Assembly: GCF_036046055.1 (NCBI RefSeq) | Contig: NZ_CP107939.1 | Coordinates: forward strand, 6,138,001-6,202,000 | From: Nocardia sp. NBC_00403 | GTDB taxonomy: Bacteria; Actinomycetota; Actinomycetes; Mycobacteriales; Mycobacteriaceae | DNA length: 64,000 nucleotides | Direction: 5' to 3' | Part shown: positions 36,282 to 44,522 of the stretch, piece after piece | Position numbering within the stretch: the stretch's first letter is position 1 | Layout of the letters: the number at the start of each line of letters is the position of its first letter | Notes under the pieces: generated by a model | The model's database searches: none | Told to the model about the DNA's origin: nothing | What the model saw: only the letters and a program-made list of their open reading frames with translations | Program-made: the position numbers and the translations under genes

Positions 36282-36319
36282 ATGTACACAGCAACCCGCA
36301 ATCGATGGATGAATACACA
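36282..36319. promoter_or_regulatory. Candidate PucR-site in the pucR/permease promoter region
   Basis: ATGGATGAATACACA (36305-36319) repeats the ATGGAT-N3-TACACA pattern of 31986-32000. A further half-site ATGTACACA lies at 36282-36290, 29 bp from the second TACACA. Confidence 0.5.
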
Positions 36320-36379
36320 TCGACCTATCGCACAGTGCGGTGCTGTTATGAGGTGAATCACAACCGAAAGAGGGAAGTC

Positions 36380-37825
36380 ATGTCATCCCCCCAATTGCCT
36401 CGCACCACGAGCACTGCAAACACCACACCGGCCAGCGGTGACACCGGCGTCCGATTCGACGATCACGGTGTACTACCCATTCCCGACAGCAAACGCGACT
36501 GTTCCCCCTGGGAACTGTTCTGGATCTGGTGCGGTGCGAATATCGCGCCCATCAACTGGGTGCTCGGCGCGCTCGGAATCGCCCTCGGGCTCAGCCTGAT
36601 CGAAACGCTGATCGTCATCTCGGTCGGAAATGTGTTCGGCTGCGCGGTATTCGGGCTGTTCAATGTCATCGGCCACCGCACCGCTGTCAATCAGATGGTG
36701 CTCGGACGCTCGGCGTTCGGCATCGCTGGAGCAGTGCTGCCCGCCCTTGTCCAGGGTCTGCTGACCATGGCGTGGGTGGGTGTGAACACCTGGGTCGTGC
36801 TCGATCTCGTGCTCGCGGTGCTCGAGGAGATCGGCATCCAGGGCGGCATGGAGCTGAAAGTTGTCGTCGCGACGGCCATCATGGTGATTCAACTCGCGCT
36901 CGCGCTGTACGGCTTCTATGCGATCCGAACGTTCGAGAAGTACACCGTCCCCCTCACCATCGCCGTCATGGTGGCGATGACCGTGGTCGCACTCGCCCGC
37001 ACCCACCTGGACTGGACCGCCGCCGCGGCCCCGACTCCCGGCCAGAAGCTCACCGCGGTAACACAACTCATCACGGCCATCGGTGTCGGCTGGGGCCTGA
37101 CCTGGATTCCCTACGCCGCGGACTACAGCCGATTCGCCCGGCCGACGCTGCGCGCCAGGACCGTGTTCTGGGCATCGGCGGCCGGAATGTACCTGCCCAC
37201 AGTCTGGCTCGCTGCCCTCGGCGCCTGCCTGGCAAGCGCTGGTGGTGGCGCCGACCCGTCCACTCTCGTCGTCAGCACCTTCGGCGCGCTCGCCGTCCCG
37301 GTACTGGTGCTGATCATGCACGGCCCGATCGCCACCAACATCCTGAACCTGTACTCGTGCTCGCTGGCCGCGCTGACCGTCGGCATCCGCATTGCCCGCT
37401 GGAAGATCACTCTCTTCGCTGGTGCGGTGGCCTCCGCGGTACTGGCCGTGTTCATCAACTCGTCGAATTTCGCGCATGCCTTCGACAACTGGATGGTGTC
37501 GATCCTGATGTGGATCAGCCCGTGGATGTCCATCCTGCTCGTTGACTATTTCCTGGTGCGCCGCCAGACCTTCTCGATCCCGGACCTCTACCGCGACGGC
37601 ACGACGTCGATCTACGGGAAGTTCAATGCGCGCGGCCTGGTGAGCCTCGCTGCCGGATTGCTCGCCGGCTGGTCCTGGCAGTACGGCGTGGTCCCCGCGA
37701 TGCAGGGGCCGGTGGCGAAAGCCTTGGGTAACACCGACTTCTCCTGGTTGTCCGGCAGCCTTGTCGCCGGCGGCATCTACGGCATCCTGTCCACCCTGGC
37801 CTCCGCGCGCCGCACCGGCGCATGA
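36380..37825 (+). CDS. NCS1-family nucleobase/hydantoin-type permease
   Basis: This 481-residue integral membrane protein has about 12 hydrophobic segments. The NCS1 (purine-cytosine permease-like) features are WELFWIWCGANIAPINWVLGALG, GRSAFGIAGAVLPALVQ and GWGLTWIPYAADYSRF. It imports a nucleobase, allantoin or related heterocycle. ATG 36380 follows GAGGGAAGTC. A much longer upstream open frame is antisense to pucR and is not used. It is presumably the uptake step for the island. Confidence 0.9.
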   Translation: MSSPQLPRTTSTANTTPASGDTGVRFDDHGVLPIPDSKRDCSPWELFWIWCGANIAPINWVLGALGIALGLSLIETLIVISVGNVFGCAVFGLFNVIGHRTAVNQMVLGRSAFGIAGAVLPALVQGLLTMAWVGVNTWVVLDLVLAVLEEIGIQGGMELKVVVATAIMVIQLALALYGFYAIRTFEKYTVPLTIAVMVAMTVVALARTHLDWTAAAAPTPGQKLTAVTQLITAIGVGWGLTWIPYAADYSRFARPTLRARTVFWASAAGMYLPTVWLAALGACLASAGGGADPSTLVVSTFGALAVPVLVLIMHGPIATNILNLYSCSLAALTVGIRIARWKITLFAGAVASAVLAVFINSSNFAHAFDNWMVSILMWISPWMSILLVDYFLVRRQTFSIPDLYRDGTTSIYGKFNARGLVSLAAGLLAGWSWQYGVVPAMQGPVAKALGNTDFSWLSGSLVAGGIYGILSTLASARRTGA

Positions 37826-38093
37826 AACGGGTGTCGCTGATGAAGGGGTGTGATCCGTCGTCTGCAAGTCGGAGTCGGATGGATTGCGTCCGGGTTCGTC
37901 GGGCAGTCCCGGGCGACCGTACCAGCCGGGCGCCAGGCGTGTGGGCCCGTTACCGGATGGCGTGCCGTATCGAGTAATGCCACGCCGGTTTATCGGCGTA
38001 ACCAGGCGTTTGTCGCGTGATCGACTACGGTTCGGGTCGGGGTCTCCGTGCAGAACAGCCACGCATTTTCCACCGTGATGATAGCGAGGATCC

Positions 38094-39695
38094 GTGTCGA
38101 ACCGCGCTCGTTTCACCCGCTGCGTAGTGACATCCATAACGGTGGCCGCAGCCGTGGCCTGCAGCGCGGCGCCCGCCACGGCCGATCCGCCGGATGCGGC
38201 GCCTGTGGGAATACCGGCTCCGGTCTGGACCGCGTGCCCCGACGACCCGGATTTCGAATGCGCCACCGTGCCGGCACCGTTGGACTACCAGCATCCCGAA
38301 GGGCGCACGATCGAGCTGGCGGTCATCCGGGCCCGAGCGACCGACCCGGCGCACCGGATCGGCAGCCTGCTGTTCAACCCTGGCGGGCCGGCAGGAGCCG
38401 GCACCGAAGACCTTCCGCTCGAGTATCCGTTCTTCCCGCAGGAGATCCGGGAACGGTTCGACATCGTCAGCTGGGACCCGCGCGGGGCCGGTAAGTCGAC
38501 CTCCGTCCAATGTTTCGCCAACGCGGCGGAGTCCGCCGCCTGGTTCGCGCAGTTGCCGGTGGGGTTTCCGGTCGGCCCGGAGCAGGAGCAGCGGTGGATC
38601 GAGCTGTATGACGAGCTGGGCCGGCAGTGCCAGCAGCGTGACCCGGACCTGTTGCGGTTCGTCTCCACCACCGACTCGGCGCACGATGTGGATCTGCTGC
38701 GCACGGTCTTGGGTGAGCAGCGGCTGAACTACATGGGGATCTCCTACGGGACGCTGCTGGGTGCAACCTACGCCAATCTCTTCCCCGACCGGGTGCGGGC
38801 GATGGTGCTCGACGGCAATGTCGATCCCTCCGCCTGGTACGACCACAACCCGTTGCTGTCGACCTTCCTGCGGGAGGGCTCCGGTCTGGGGTCGGCCGGG
38901 ACGCTGGCCCAGTTCCTCGACCAGTGCGCCCGAGCCGGGCGCAGCCGCTGTCCCTTCGCAGCCGACAACACCTGGCTGACGCACGCGAAGTACGAGGTAC
39001 TGCTGAAGCGCCTGCTCGTACACCCGCAGGGCGCCAACACATACGCGGCCACTGCCAGCATCGTTGGCCGGTTCCTGCGCATCGTTCGGAGCTGGCCGGA
39101 GCTGGCCCGACTGCTGCAGGACCTATGGCTGGGCCAGACGCCGCAGGCGCTCAGCACGGGCGGAAATCCCCCGGTGGATGTGTTCGCGACGATGCGGAGC
39201 GATGTCCTTCCGCTCCCCCGCGGCGACTCGTCGCCGGCCGCCCCGAGCCAGGAGAAGTACGCGGGTGTCGAGCAGCCCCTTGCGGTGATATGCGGCGAGA
39301 GCCCCAACCCACGTGATCCGCATTTCTACGGAGCCCTGGCCAAGTTCAGTGCTGCTCGGGCCGGGACGGTCGGGCCCTGGTGGGCATGGACGACCGAACC
39401 GTGCTCCACCTGGCCGGGTCGGGCGGCCCACCGCTACACCGGCCCGTGGAACCGGTCGGCGACACCGATCCTGACGGTCAACAACACCTACGATCCCGCC
39501 ACCCCCTACTTCGACGCCAAGGCCATGACCGCGCAACTGGGCAACGCCCGGCTGCTCACCGTCGCCGGATACGGACATACAACTCTGGTCAACCCGAGCA
39601 GTTGCGCGAATGCCTACGAAAGCGCCTACGTCATCAGTGGCGTGCTGCCGCCGCCCGGCACGATCTGCCGGCAGGACACTCCACCGTTCACCTGA
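38094..39695 (+). CDS. Secreted alpha/beta hydrolase with TAP-like C-terminal domain (tripeptidyl aminopeptidase type)
   Basis: This 533-residue protein starts with GTG after GAGGA and has a signal peptide (TRCVVTSITVAAAVACSAAPATA). The hydrolase core shows LLFNPGGPAGAG (oxyanion region), DPRGAGKST, the nucleophile GISYGTLLG, and a C-terminal TAP domain with NNTYDPATPYFDA and YGHTTL (catalytic Asp and His). Family members are exported serine exopeptidases. It appears monocistronic. Confidence 0.9.
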   Translation: MSNRARFTRCVVTSITVAAAVACSAAPATADPPDAAPVGIPAPVWTACPDDPDFECATVPAPLDYQHPEGRTIELAVIRARATDPAHRIGSLLFNPGGPAGAGTEDLPLEYPFFPQEIRERFDIVSWDPRGAGKSTSVQCFANAAESAAWFAQLPVGFPVGPEQEQRWIELYDELGRQCQQRDPDLLRFVSTTDSAHDVDLLRTVLGEQRLNYMGISYGTLLGATYANLFPDRVRAMVLDGNVDPSAWYDHNPLLSTFLREGSGLGSAGTLAQFLDQCARAGRSRCPFAADNTWLTHAKYEVLLKRLLVHPQGANTYAATASIVGRFLRIVRSWPELARLLQDLWLGQTPQALSTGGNPPVDVFATMRSDVLPLPRGDSSPAAPSQEKYAGVEQPLAVICGESPNPRDPHFYGALAKFSAARAGTVGPWWAWTTEPCSTWPGRAAHRYTGPWNRSATPILTVNNTYDPATPYFDAKAMTAQLGNARLLTVAGYGHTTLVNPSSCANAYESAYVISGVLPPPGTICRQDTPPFT

Positions 39696-39728
39696 ACCGC
39701 CTCCATCGATACATTCCGGGGCATAAGA

Positions 39729-40095
39729 ATCAGCTACGGACGGGTCTCCACCCGCGACCAGCATCCCGAAGCCCAACACGACCCGCTCACCGCCGCCGGG
39801 TGTGAGTAGGTCTATATCGACAAGGCTTCCGGCAAGCTCGCCTCCCGCCCGGAGTTGGACAAAACGCTGCTGGTTGCCAACCAGCCGAAAGACCAACTGG
39901 TGGTGACCAAACTCGACCGGCTCGGCCGCTCCCTCGAGCACCTGATCGAGCTGTCGAAGACACTCCAGGACCGCGGCGGCGACCTGGTAGTCCTGGACCG
40001 GGGCAGCGACACGTCCACCGCGGTTGGGTGCATGTTCTTCCAAATCCTCAGCGCCACCGCCGAATTCGAGCACGCCTTGCTGTCCGAGCGCACCC
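39729..40095 (+). pseudogene. Serine recombinase (resolvase/invertase) remnant
   Basis: From 39729 the frame reads ISYGRVSTRDQHPEAQHDPL, the resolvase N-terminus with the catalytic Ser in RVST. An in-frame TAG follows at 39807-39809, then VYIDKASGK and VVTKLDRLGRSLEHLI, to ATAEFEHALLSERTR. There is no start codon, and the C-terminal DNA-binding domain is missing because homology stops at SERTR. It is a dead mobile-element resolvase. Confidence 0.85.
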
Positions 40096-40494
40096 GCGTG
40101 ACCTTGCCGCCGCCCGCGCCCGTGGACGCACCGGCGGTCAGAAACCCGAACTCGGGCACCCGGAGCGAGCGACATGGATACCACGATCGGCATGAACGGA
40201 CCTGGCGATACCCGCGTCATTCGCATCACCCACAACGTTTCGACGAGAGGGAGATAGAAAATGAGCCTGCCAGATCAAATAAAAGTGCCCTGTGAGATTC
40301 AACCGCAGCCACCTGGGATGCTCCGGAGCCGGCACTGATCGGAGAAGTCACGGAGCGAGTGGGTGGTGGCCTTCTGATGATTTGTCATTGGAAATACATT
40401 CTGCGCCTCAAAGGCGCCGAACCAGGACGGATGGCGATAGATATAGAGCACAGTAAAGCGCCCGCGCTTATCAGCGCACAGCCGACATGCGAGT
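40096..40494. other. Gene-free, A/T-richer stretch
   Basis: About 400 bases between the recombinase remnant and a small lipoprotein gene. Base composition is clearly less GC-rich than the genome norm. No gene, RNA or strong repeat is recognised. It is probably transferred or degraded DNA. Confidence 0.35.
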
Positions 40495-40743
40495 TCAGCC
40501 CGCCTTTTTGCTGCAGATCATATCCTTGCTGAATCCCAAACCAGATGGATCCATGAAGGATTCCCCTGTGCGGCATATCGAATCAGCGAAGTCTTGACTA
40601 TTGAGACTATCGATCAAATTCGGCACACCACCGTCCGGATTGGGTTTGTCGAGCGCATCGCCAATGCAGCCCGCTATCAGCAAGGTGGTGCCGCCCCACA
40701 GAGGCAGACCGATCAGTCTTCTAAGGACGAGGCTCAGCGTCAC
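40495..40743 (-). CDS. Putative small lipoprotein
   Basis: This 82-residue protein starts with GTG. The N-terminus RRLIGLPLWGGTTLLIAGC has a lipobox-like LIAGC, so Cys26 would be lipidated. The short mature part has two further cysteines (SICRTG, DMICSKK). No family is recognised. It follows a frameshifted secreted-type frame on the same strand in A/T-richer DNA. Confidence 0.4.
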   Translation of the reverse strand: MTLSLVLRRLIGLPLWGGTTLLIAGCIGDALDKPNPDGGVPNLIDSLNSQDFADSICRTGESFMDPSGLGFSKDMICSKKAG

Positions 40744-40820
40744 TTCTGCACCCCCGGCGGGATGATGTCAGCCATTGCCGCACGGGCGTTGCCGCATGTC
40801 CGACTTGCCTTATCTGTGTC

Positions 40821-41310
40821 CTAAGGTTCCGATTTCTGAGGCACCGGCTGCGGTTCAGCGAGTCCCCGACTGTCGATGACGGCATATACCGGCTGCGTAA
40901 TATGGGCAGATCCGCAGTCGGCTTGAAAGGTAACGTCCATTGGGCAGTGGTTGCGACTGCACTGTTGCACGTCCGGCGAGGTCGAAGCTGAACGGAATCC
41001 ACTGAACTTCTCCCTCGCCACCCACTAGCAAATTACAGGAAGCACCTGCGGCACTCAATTTCAGAATTATTTGCATCACGACAATGCCACCCGGTCGCGT
41101 GGTCACCTGAGTGATGCTGCCGTCCGAACCAAGGGGTGAGATTACATTCGGGCCAACTGGCTCCCCCCGGTCCGCTGTCGCCGCCGGTGTGGCCGCCAGG
41201 CCGAAATCGGCTCGGCCTGCTGCGGCAACTGCGCCGTGACCGAATGCGGTTGAATCCAGCCCGGGCTTCATCGAATTCTGCACTGGCAGAGTGATTTTCA
41301 TCGCTCGCAT
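40821..41310 (-). pseudogene. Frameshifted gene of unknown function
   Basis: The 5' frame (from 41310 or ATG 41301) gives a plausible protein to SCNLLVGGEGEVQWIPFSFDLAG. A natural-looking Cys-rich ending (DVQQCSRNHCPMDVTFQADC ... QKSEP, stop at 40821) lies in another frame directly afterwards. A single frameshift near 40985 would join them. No signal peptide or known domain is seen. Coding bias is weak here, so the call is tentative. Confidence 0.35.
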
Positions 41311-41323
41311 CTGTTATGGCCGA

Positions 41324-41363
41324 GGGGTGTCCGTAGGTTCCGCGCGGAACCTACGGAAACCCC
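41324..41363. repeat. Long perfect palindrome/hairpin
   Basis: The two 14-base halves (41330-41343, 41344-41357) are exact reverse complements with no loop. After one mismatch a further 5 bp pair (GGGGT 41324-41328 with ACCCC 41359-41363). It lies between the end of the 41606-43752 operon and the frameshifted gene on the same strand. It could be a bidirectional terminator or a mobile-element end. A partial copy of its arm (GGTGTCCGTAG) recurs about 180 bp away near 41507. Confidence 0.6.
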
Positions 41364-41605
41364 GGACCCGTCACCTGTGGTTCTGCGTCGACGCCGGGGG
41401 CATTCGGTGCGCACGGCGTCGATCGCTCGGACTGCCGGGGGCAGGGTGTCGTCTACTGGTGGGCTCGCGTAATCAACTGTCGAGTTGGCGGTGCCCAACC
41501 GGACGGTGTCCGTAGCCGAGGTGCGGTGGTTTAGCGGCTCCAGGTGGCTGCCGCATCCGTGGCGAGTTTGGTCGTGGATCAGGGCGGTGGGTAGATCAGC
41601 ACCTC

Positions 41606-42277
41606 TCATCGACTCGCTGATCTGCAGACCGCCGTAGCGTTTCGGAGGACTCGCCCCGACGAGACCGAAACCGCAACGTGGTGGGTGTGTGGGTCGTCGA
41701 CGGCATCGAGCAAGTAGGCGGCGAGGTCGGCGCGCGAGATCTGCGGACCGACCTTCGACGTGGCGCCCAACGAGACTCGGGGGATTGTGGCGCCGGGTTT
41801 GTCGGTGAGCCGGGTCGGGCGTACAGCGGTCCAGCGCAGCGCACTTTCGGTGAGGAATTGCTCCATCCGCGCCATGTCGGTGTAGGTATGGCACATGATC
41901 CGGTGCAGTGCGGCGGCCAGCACTCTGCTCGCCGGCCCGGCATCGGCCGGAACATCCAGTCCTGCAGAGGAGACGACGAGGAGTCGACCGCCGGGCGGCA
42001 TGGCGGCGATGATCTCGGCGGTACTCGCGGAGTAGACGATGGTGGGGGCGCGGTCGGCGGCGCCGAGTGTGGAGATCACCGCATCATGTCCGACGAGCAG
42101 TCCGTGCAGGGACCCCGGGATTGTCGGATCGGCGATGACCTCACGCAATCCCGGTGCGGGTGAGAAACTTCCGGGCCGTCGGACGATCGCGGTCACCCGA
42201 TGCCCGCAGGCCAGGGCCTGCTCGACGACGATCCGGCCGGTGCGCCCGTTCGCGCCGACCACGGCGATGCTGGTCAT
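41606..42277 (-). CDS. NAD(P)H-binding (NmrA-like atypical SDR) protein
   Basis: This 223-residue protein opens MTSIAVVGANGRTGRIVVEQAL, an NmrA/atypical SDR cofactor motif, with HDAVISTLGA and GGRLLVVSSAG in the expected places and RWTAVRPTRLTD later. Such proteins are flavin or biliverdin reductase-like oxidoreductases, or redox sensors. It is the last gene of a three-gene minus-strand set, 117 bp after the SDR. The C-terminal 15 residues look less conserved. Confidence 0.8.
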   Translation of the reverse strand: MTSIAVVGANGRTGRIVVEQALACGHRVTAIVRRPGSFSPAPGLREVIADPTIPGSLHGLLVGHDAVISTLGAADRAPTIVYSASTAEIIAAMPPGGRLLVVSSAGLDVPADAGPASRVLAAALHRIMCHTYTDMARMEQFLTESALRWTAVRPTRLTDKPGATIPRVSLGATSKVGPQISRADLAAYLLDAVDDPHTHHVAVSVSSGRVLRNATAVCRSASR

Positions 42278-42394
42278 CAGCGGACGGCGGGACGGGTTGC
42301 GGCCTGGAATTCACACCGCAGACACCGACATCGGTCGCTGCGGGGGCGTGACATCTCCATTGAGATTCCTTCGGAGTCAGTGGTGGTGGGGAAT

Positions 42395-43114
42395 TCAGTG
42401 CGCGAGGACGGACAGTGCCACCCGGCGCGGCAGCAGGCACAGCACGGCAACGAACATTCGGTTGGTCCGGTTGGTGAAGGTGACCGGACCGGCCGTGCCG
42501 GACAGGGCTTTCCGGGCAGCGTGCACGACCTGCTCGGGCGACTGGACCAGCCAGGACGGCACATCCTCGACGGCCTTCGCGCCGGTCGTGGTGACACCGG
42601 GGCACAGGGCAAGCACCTTCACGTCGCGCGATTTCTGTTCGTGCCACAGTGTTTCGGAGAAGGTGGTGACGAAAGCTTTCGATGCGCTGTAGACGCTCAT
42701 GCCCGGTTTCGCGGTGTGTCCGAGGGTCGAGGAGACATTCACCAGCGCGCTGCCGGGCGCCGCGTCGGCGAGGAAGGCGTGGGCCAGCACTACTACTGCT
42801 CGGCAGTTGAGATCCAGTATGGTCAGCGCTGATTCGAGGGGAATGTCGGCGAAGCTGCCATGTGTGGCAGTGCCCGCGTTGTTCACCAGCAGTGTGTATT
42901 CGCCGGCACGTAGTGCCGCCGCGACCACCCGCAGCCCGTCCTCGGTCGCGAGGTCCGCGACCAGGTAGTCGTGTCCGTCGCCGAGTTCGGTCATCAGCTC
43001 CTCGAGCGCATCCTTCCCGCGCGCCACGCCCGTCACCGAGTACCCCGCGGCGGCCAGCGTGGTCGCGAATGCCCGCCCGATGCCTGCGCTCGCGCCGGTC
43101 ACCAGCGCTTTCAC
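42395..43114 (-). CDS. SDR-family oxidoreductase
   Basis: The GTG at 43114 overlaps the stop of the upstream gene (GTGA), giving 239 residues starting VKALVTGASAGIGRAFA. It has NNAGTA, the catalytic Ser in NVSSTLGH, and YSASK. The hydrophobic C-terminus (MFVAVLCLLPRRVALSVLAH) may associate with membrane. It is coupled to the NTF2-like gene. Confidence 0.87.
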   Translation of the reverse strand: MKALVTGASAGIGRAFATTLAAAGYSVTGVARGKDALEELMTELGDGHDYLVADLATEDGLRVVAAALRAGEYTLLVNNAGTATHGSFADIPLESALTILDLNCRAVVVLAHAFLADAAPGSALVNVSSTLGHTAKPGMSVYSASKAFVTTFSETLWHEQKSRDVKVLALCPGVTTTGAKAVEDVPSWLVQSPEQVVHAARKALSGTAGPVTFTNRTNRMFVAVLCLLPRRVALSVLAH

Positions 43115-43752
43115 TGCTCGGCCAGCGGCTTGGTCGCCGGGTCGAAGAGGAAGGAGACACGTTCCATCACCGGGTTGCGCTGGGTGTTCTGGAACGCCGC
43201 GATCCGCCATTGACCATCCTGTTCACGCACCAACGTGTAGGTCTGGGTCTTGGACAACTCGGCGGGTTTGTCGTCGGAGTATCGGTCGCCTCGGCTGGTG
43301 ACGATGGCGACGGTGCCGCCGTAGAACCGGGCGTCGAGGTAGGAGTCCGCGAGATTGGTGCCCTTGAGGAAACCGTCGAACAGTGCGCGGTGCGCCTCTG
43401 TCAGATCGCGGCGGCCCTGGTAGTGGGTGCCGAGAAAGGTTGTGTAGGTGGCGTTCTCGGTGAAGGTTGCGCCGTAGGCGTCGGCGTCGTTGCGGCCCCA
43501 GGCCGCAGTCATCGTGCTCAGCGTGGTGCAGACCGCCCGCAGGTCGGTGTCGGAGCCGCCGTCGGGGACGACGCTGGTGCACTCGGCGACGCCGGTGTTG
43601 TGCACCTCGGAGGTGCGGTCCAGCCAAAGGTAGCCACCCGCGGCGATCACCCCGAGCGTGAGGGTGGTGGCGCCCAGTGCTCGCACGATGGTGCGGCGCC
43701 GGGACTTGGTCGGGGCTGTTGGGGTGGCTGGGTTGGTATCGATGATGGTCAT
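43111..43752 (-). CDS. Membrane-anchored SnoaL/NTF2-like protein (SgcJ/EcaC type)
   Basis: This 213-residue protein has a cytoplasmic N-terminus rich in Thr, Pro and Arg, one membrane helix (LGATTLTLGVIAAGGYLWL) and an extracytoplasmic NTF2-like domain (LSTMTAAWGRNDADAYGATFTENATYTTFLGTHYQGR ... TQTYTLVREQDGQWRIAAFQNTQRNP). The function is unknown. It heads the operon and lies directly downstream of the 43773-43814 operators. Confidence 0.82.
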   Translation of the reverse strand: MTIIDTNPATPTAPTKSRRRTIVRALGATTLTLGVIAAGGYLWLDRTSEVHNTGVAECTSVVPDGGSDTDLRAVCTTLSTMTAAWGRNDADAYGATFTENATYTTFLGTHYQGRRDLTEAHRALFDGFLKGTNLADSYLDARFYGGTVAIVTSRGDRYSDDKPAELSKTQTYTLVREQDGQWRIAAFQNTQRNPVMERVSFLFDPATKPLAEQ

Positions 43753-43772
43753 AGCGTGAGCCTCTCGCGCAT

Positions 43773-43814
43773 TCTTCTGCCTAGAAGATGTATCTTCTGT
43801 GAAGATGTTTCTTC
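43773..43814. promoter_or_regulatory. Clustered MarR-type operator dyads
   Basis: AGAAGATGTATCTTCT (43783-43798) has perfect 7-bp arms and GAAGATGTTTCTTC (43801-43814) has 5-bp arms, with centres 17 bp apart. An overlapping dyad TCTTCT/AGAAGA occupies 43773-43788. They lie between the NTF2-like operon (minus) and the frameshifted MarR gene (plus), the standard place for a MarR-controlled divergent promoter. Confidence 0.65.
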
Positions 43815-43846
43815 GTTGAAGCAGAGATTACGAGAACGTCTGCCCC

Positions 43847-44277
43847 TTGTCAACACCCCGGCATGGAGGCGATCCCGGTACGACTTTCCGCCGGTATCCG
43901 AGTTCCGTTGTGCTGCATGCTCGAGCGGGCGCCAAAGCCCTCGACCTCGGCGCGACCGACCTCTATGCGCTCAACATCCTCGAGCTGACCGGGCCGATGA
44001 CGCCTGGCGAACTCGGTGCACGCACCGGCCTCACCACCGGCCCGACCACGCGGCTCATCGACCGCCTCGAACACGCCGGCTACGTGCGCCGCAGCGCCGA
44101 TCCCGGCGCAAAGTCATCGTCGAACCCATCGATCAGCCCGCCGACCTGGACGCGGTGCTGACTCCGGCCCGGCGTCGGATCGACGACATCATCGCGAGCT
44201 GGCGGCGCCGACGTCGGTGCTGCCGATCAGGTCACGGACCGGCGCACAGGGCTGCCGGTTCGCTGCTGCCTGGATGA
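43847..44277 (+). pseudogene. Frameshifted MarR-family regulator
   Basis: The first frame gives ATDLYALNILELTGPMTPGELGARTGLTTGPTTRLIDRLEHAGYVRRSADPG, a clear MarR winged helix. At about 44104 the continuation RRKVIVEPIDQPADLDAVLTPARRRIDDIIASW lies one base out of frame, consistent with a deletion of 1 bp (or 3n+1). The end after ASW is Arg/Cys-rich and not MarR-like. The regulator is therefore probably inactive unless the frameshift is a sequencing error. Confidence 0.75.
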
Positions 44278-44522
44278 GGTGGGCCGCGGCAACGTCGGGC
44301 CCGGATCCCGGGATGTTATTCACGAAGGACATGGGACATACCGTGACCCATCGATGTGCAGCGTGGCGACTGTTGAGTTCCGGTGAGCCGAACTCGACCA
44401 CAGGTCGCCCGACGCGCAGTCGACGAAGTCGTTCCTGATTTCCGCAACGAGGTCCTCGACGAGGCGCCTCGTGGTTGAACCAGCAAACCTGCTCGGATTG
44501 AACTCGGGATTAGGGTCGGTGT

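Noticed and set aside
36473..38266. 597-codon minus-strand frame across the NCS1 permease
   Set aside because: It lacks membrane segments or motifs and is opposite a permease with clear motifs and ribosome site.
39801..39809. In-frame TAG in the serine recombinase as possible recoding
   Set aside because: The gene also lacks a start codon and its C-terminal domain, so simple decay explains the stop.
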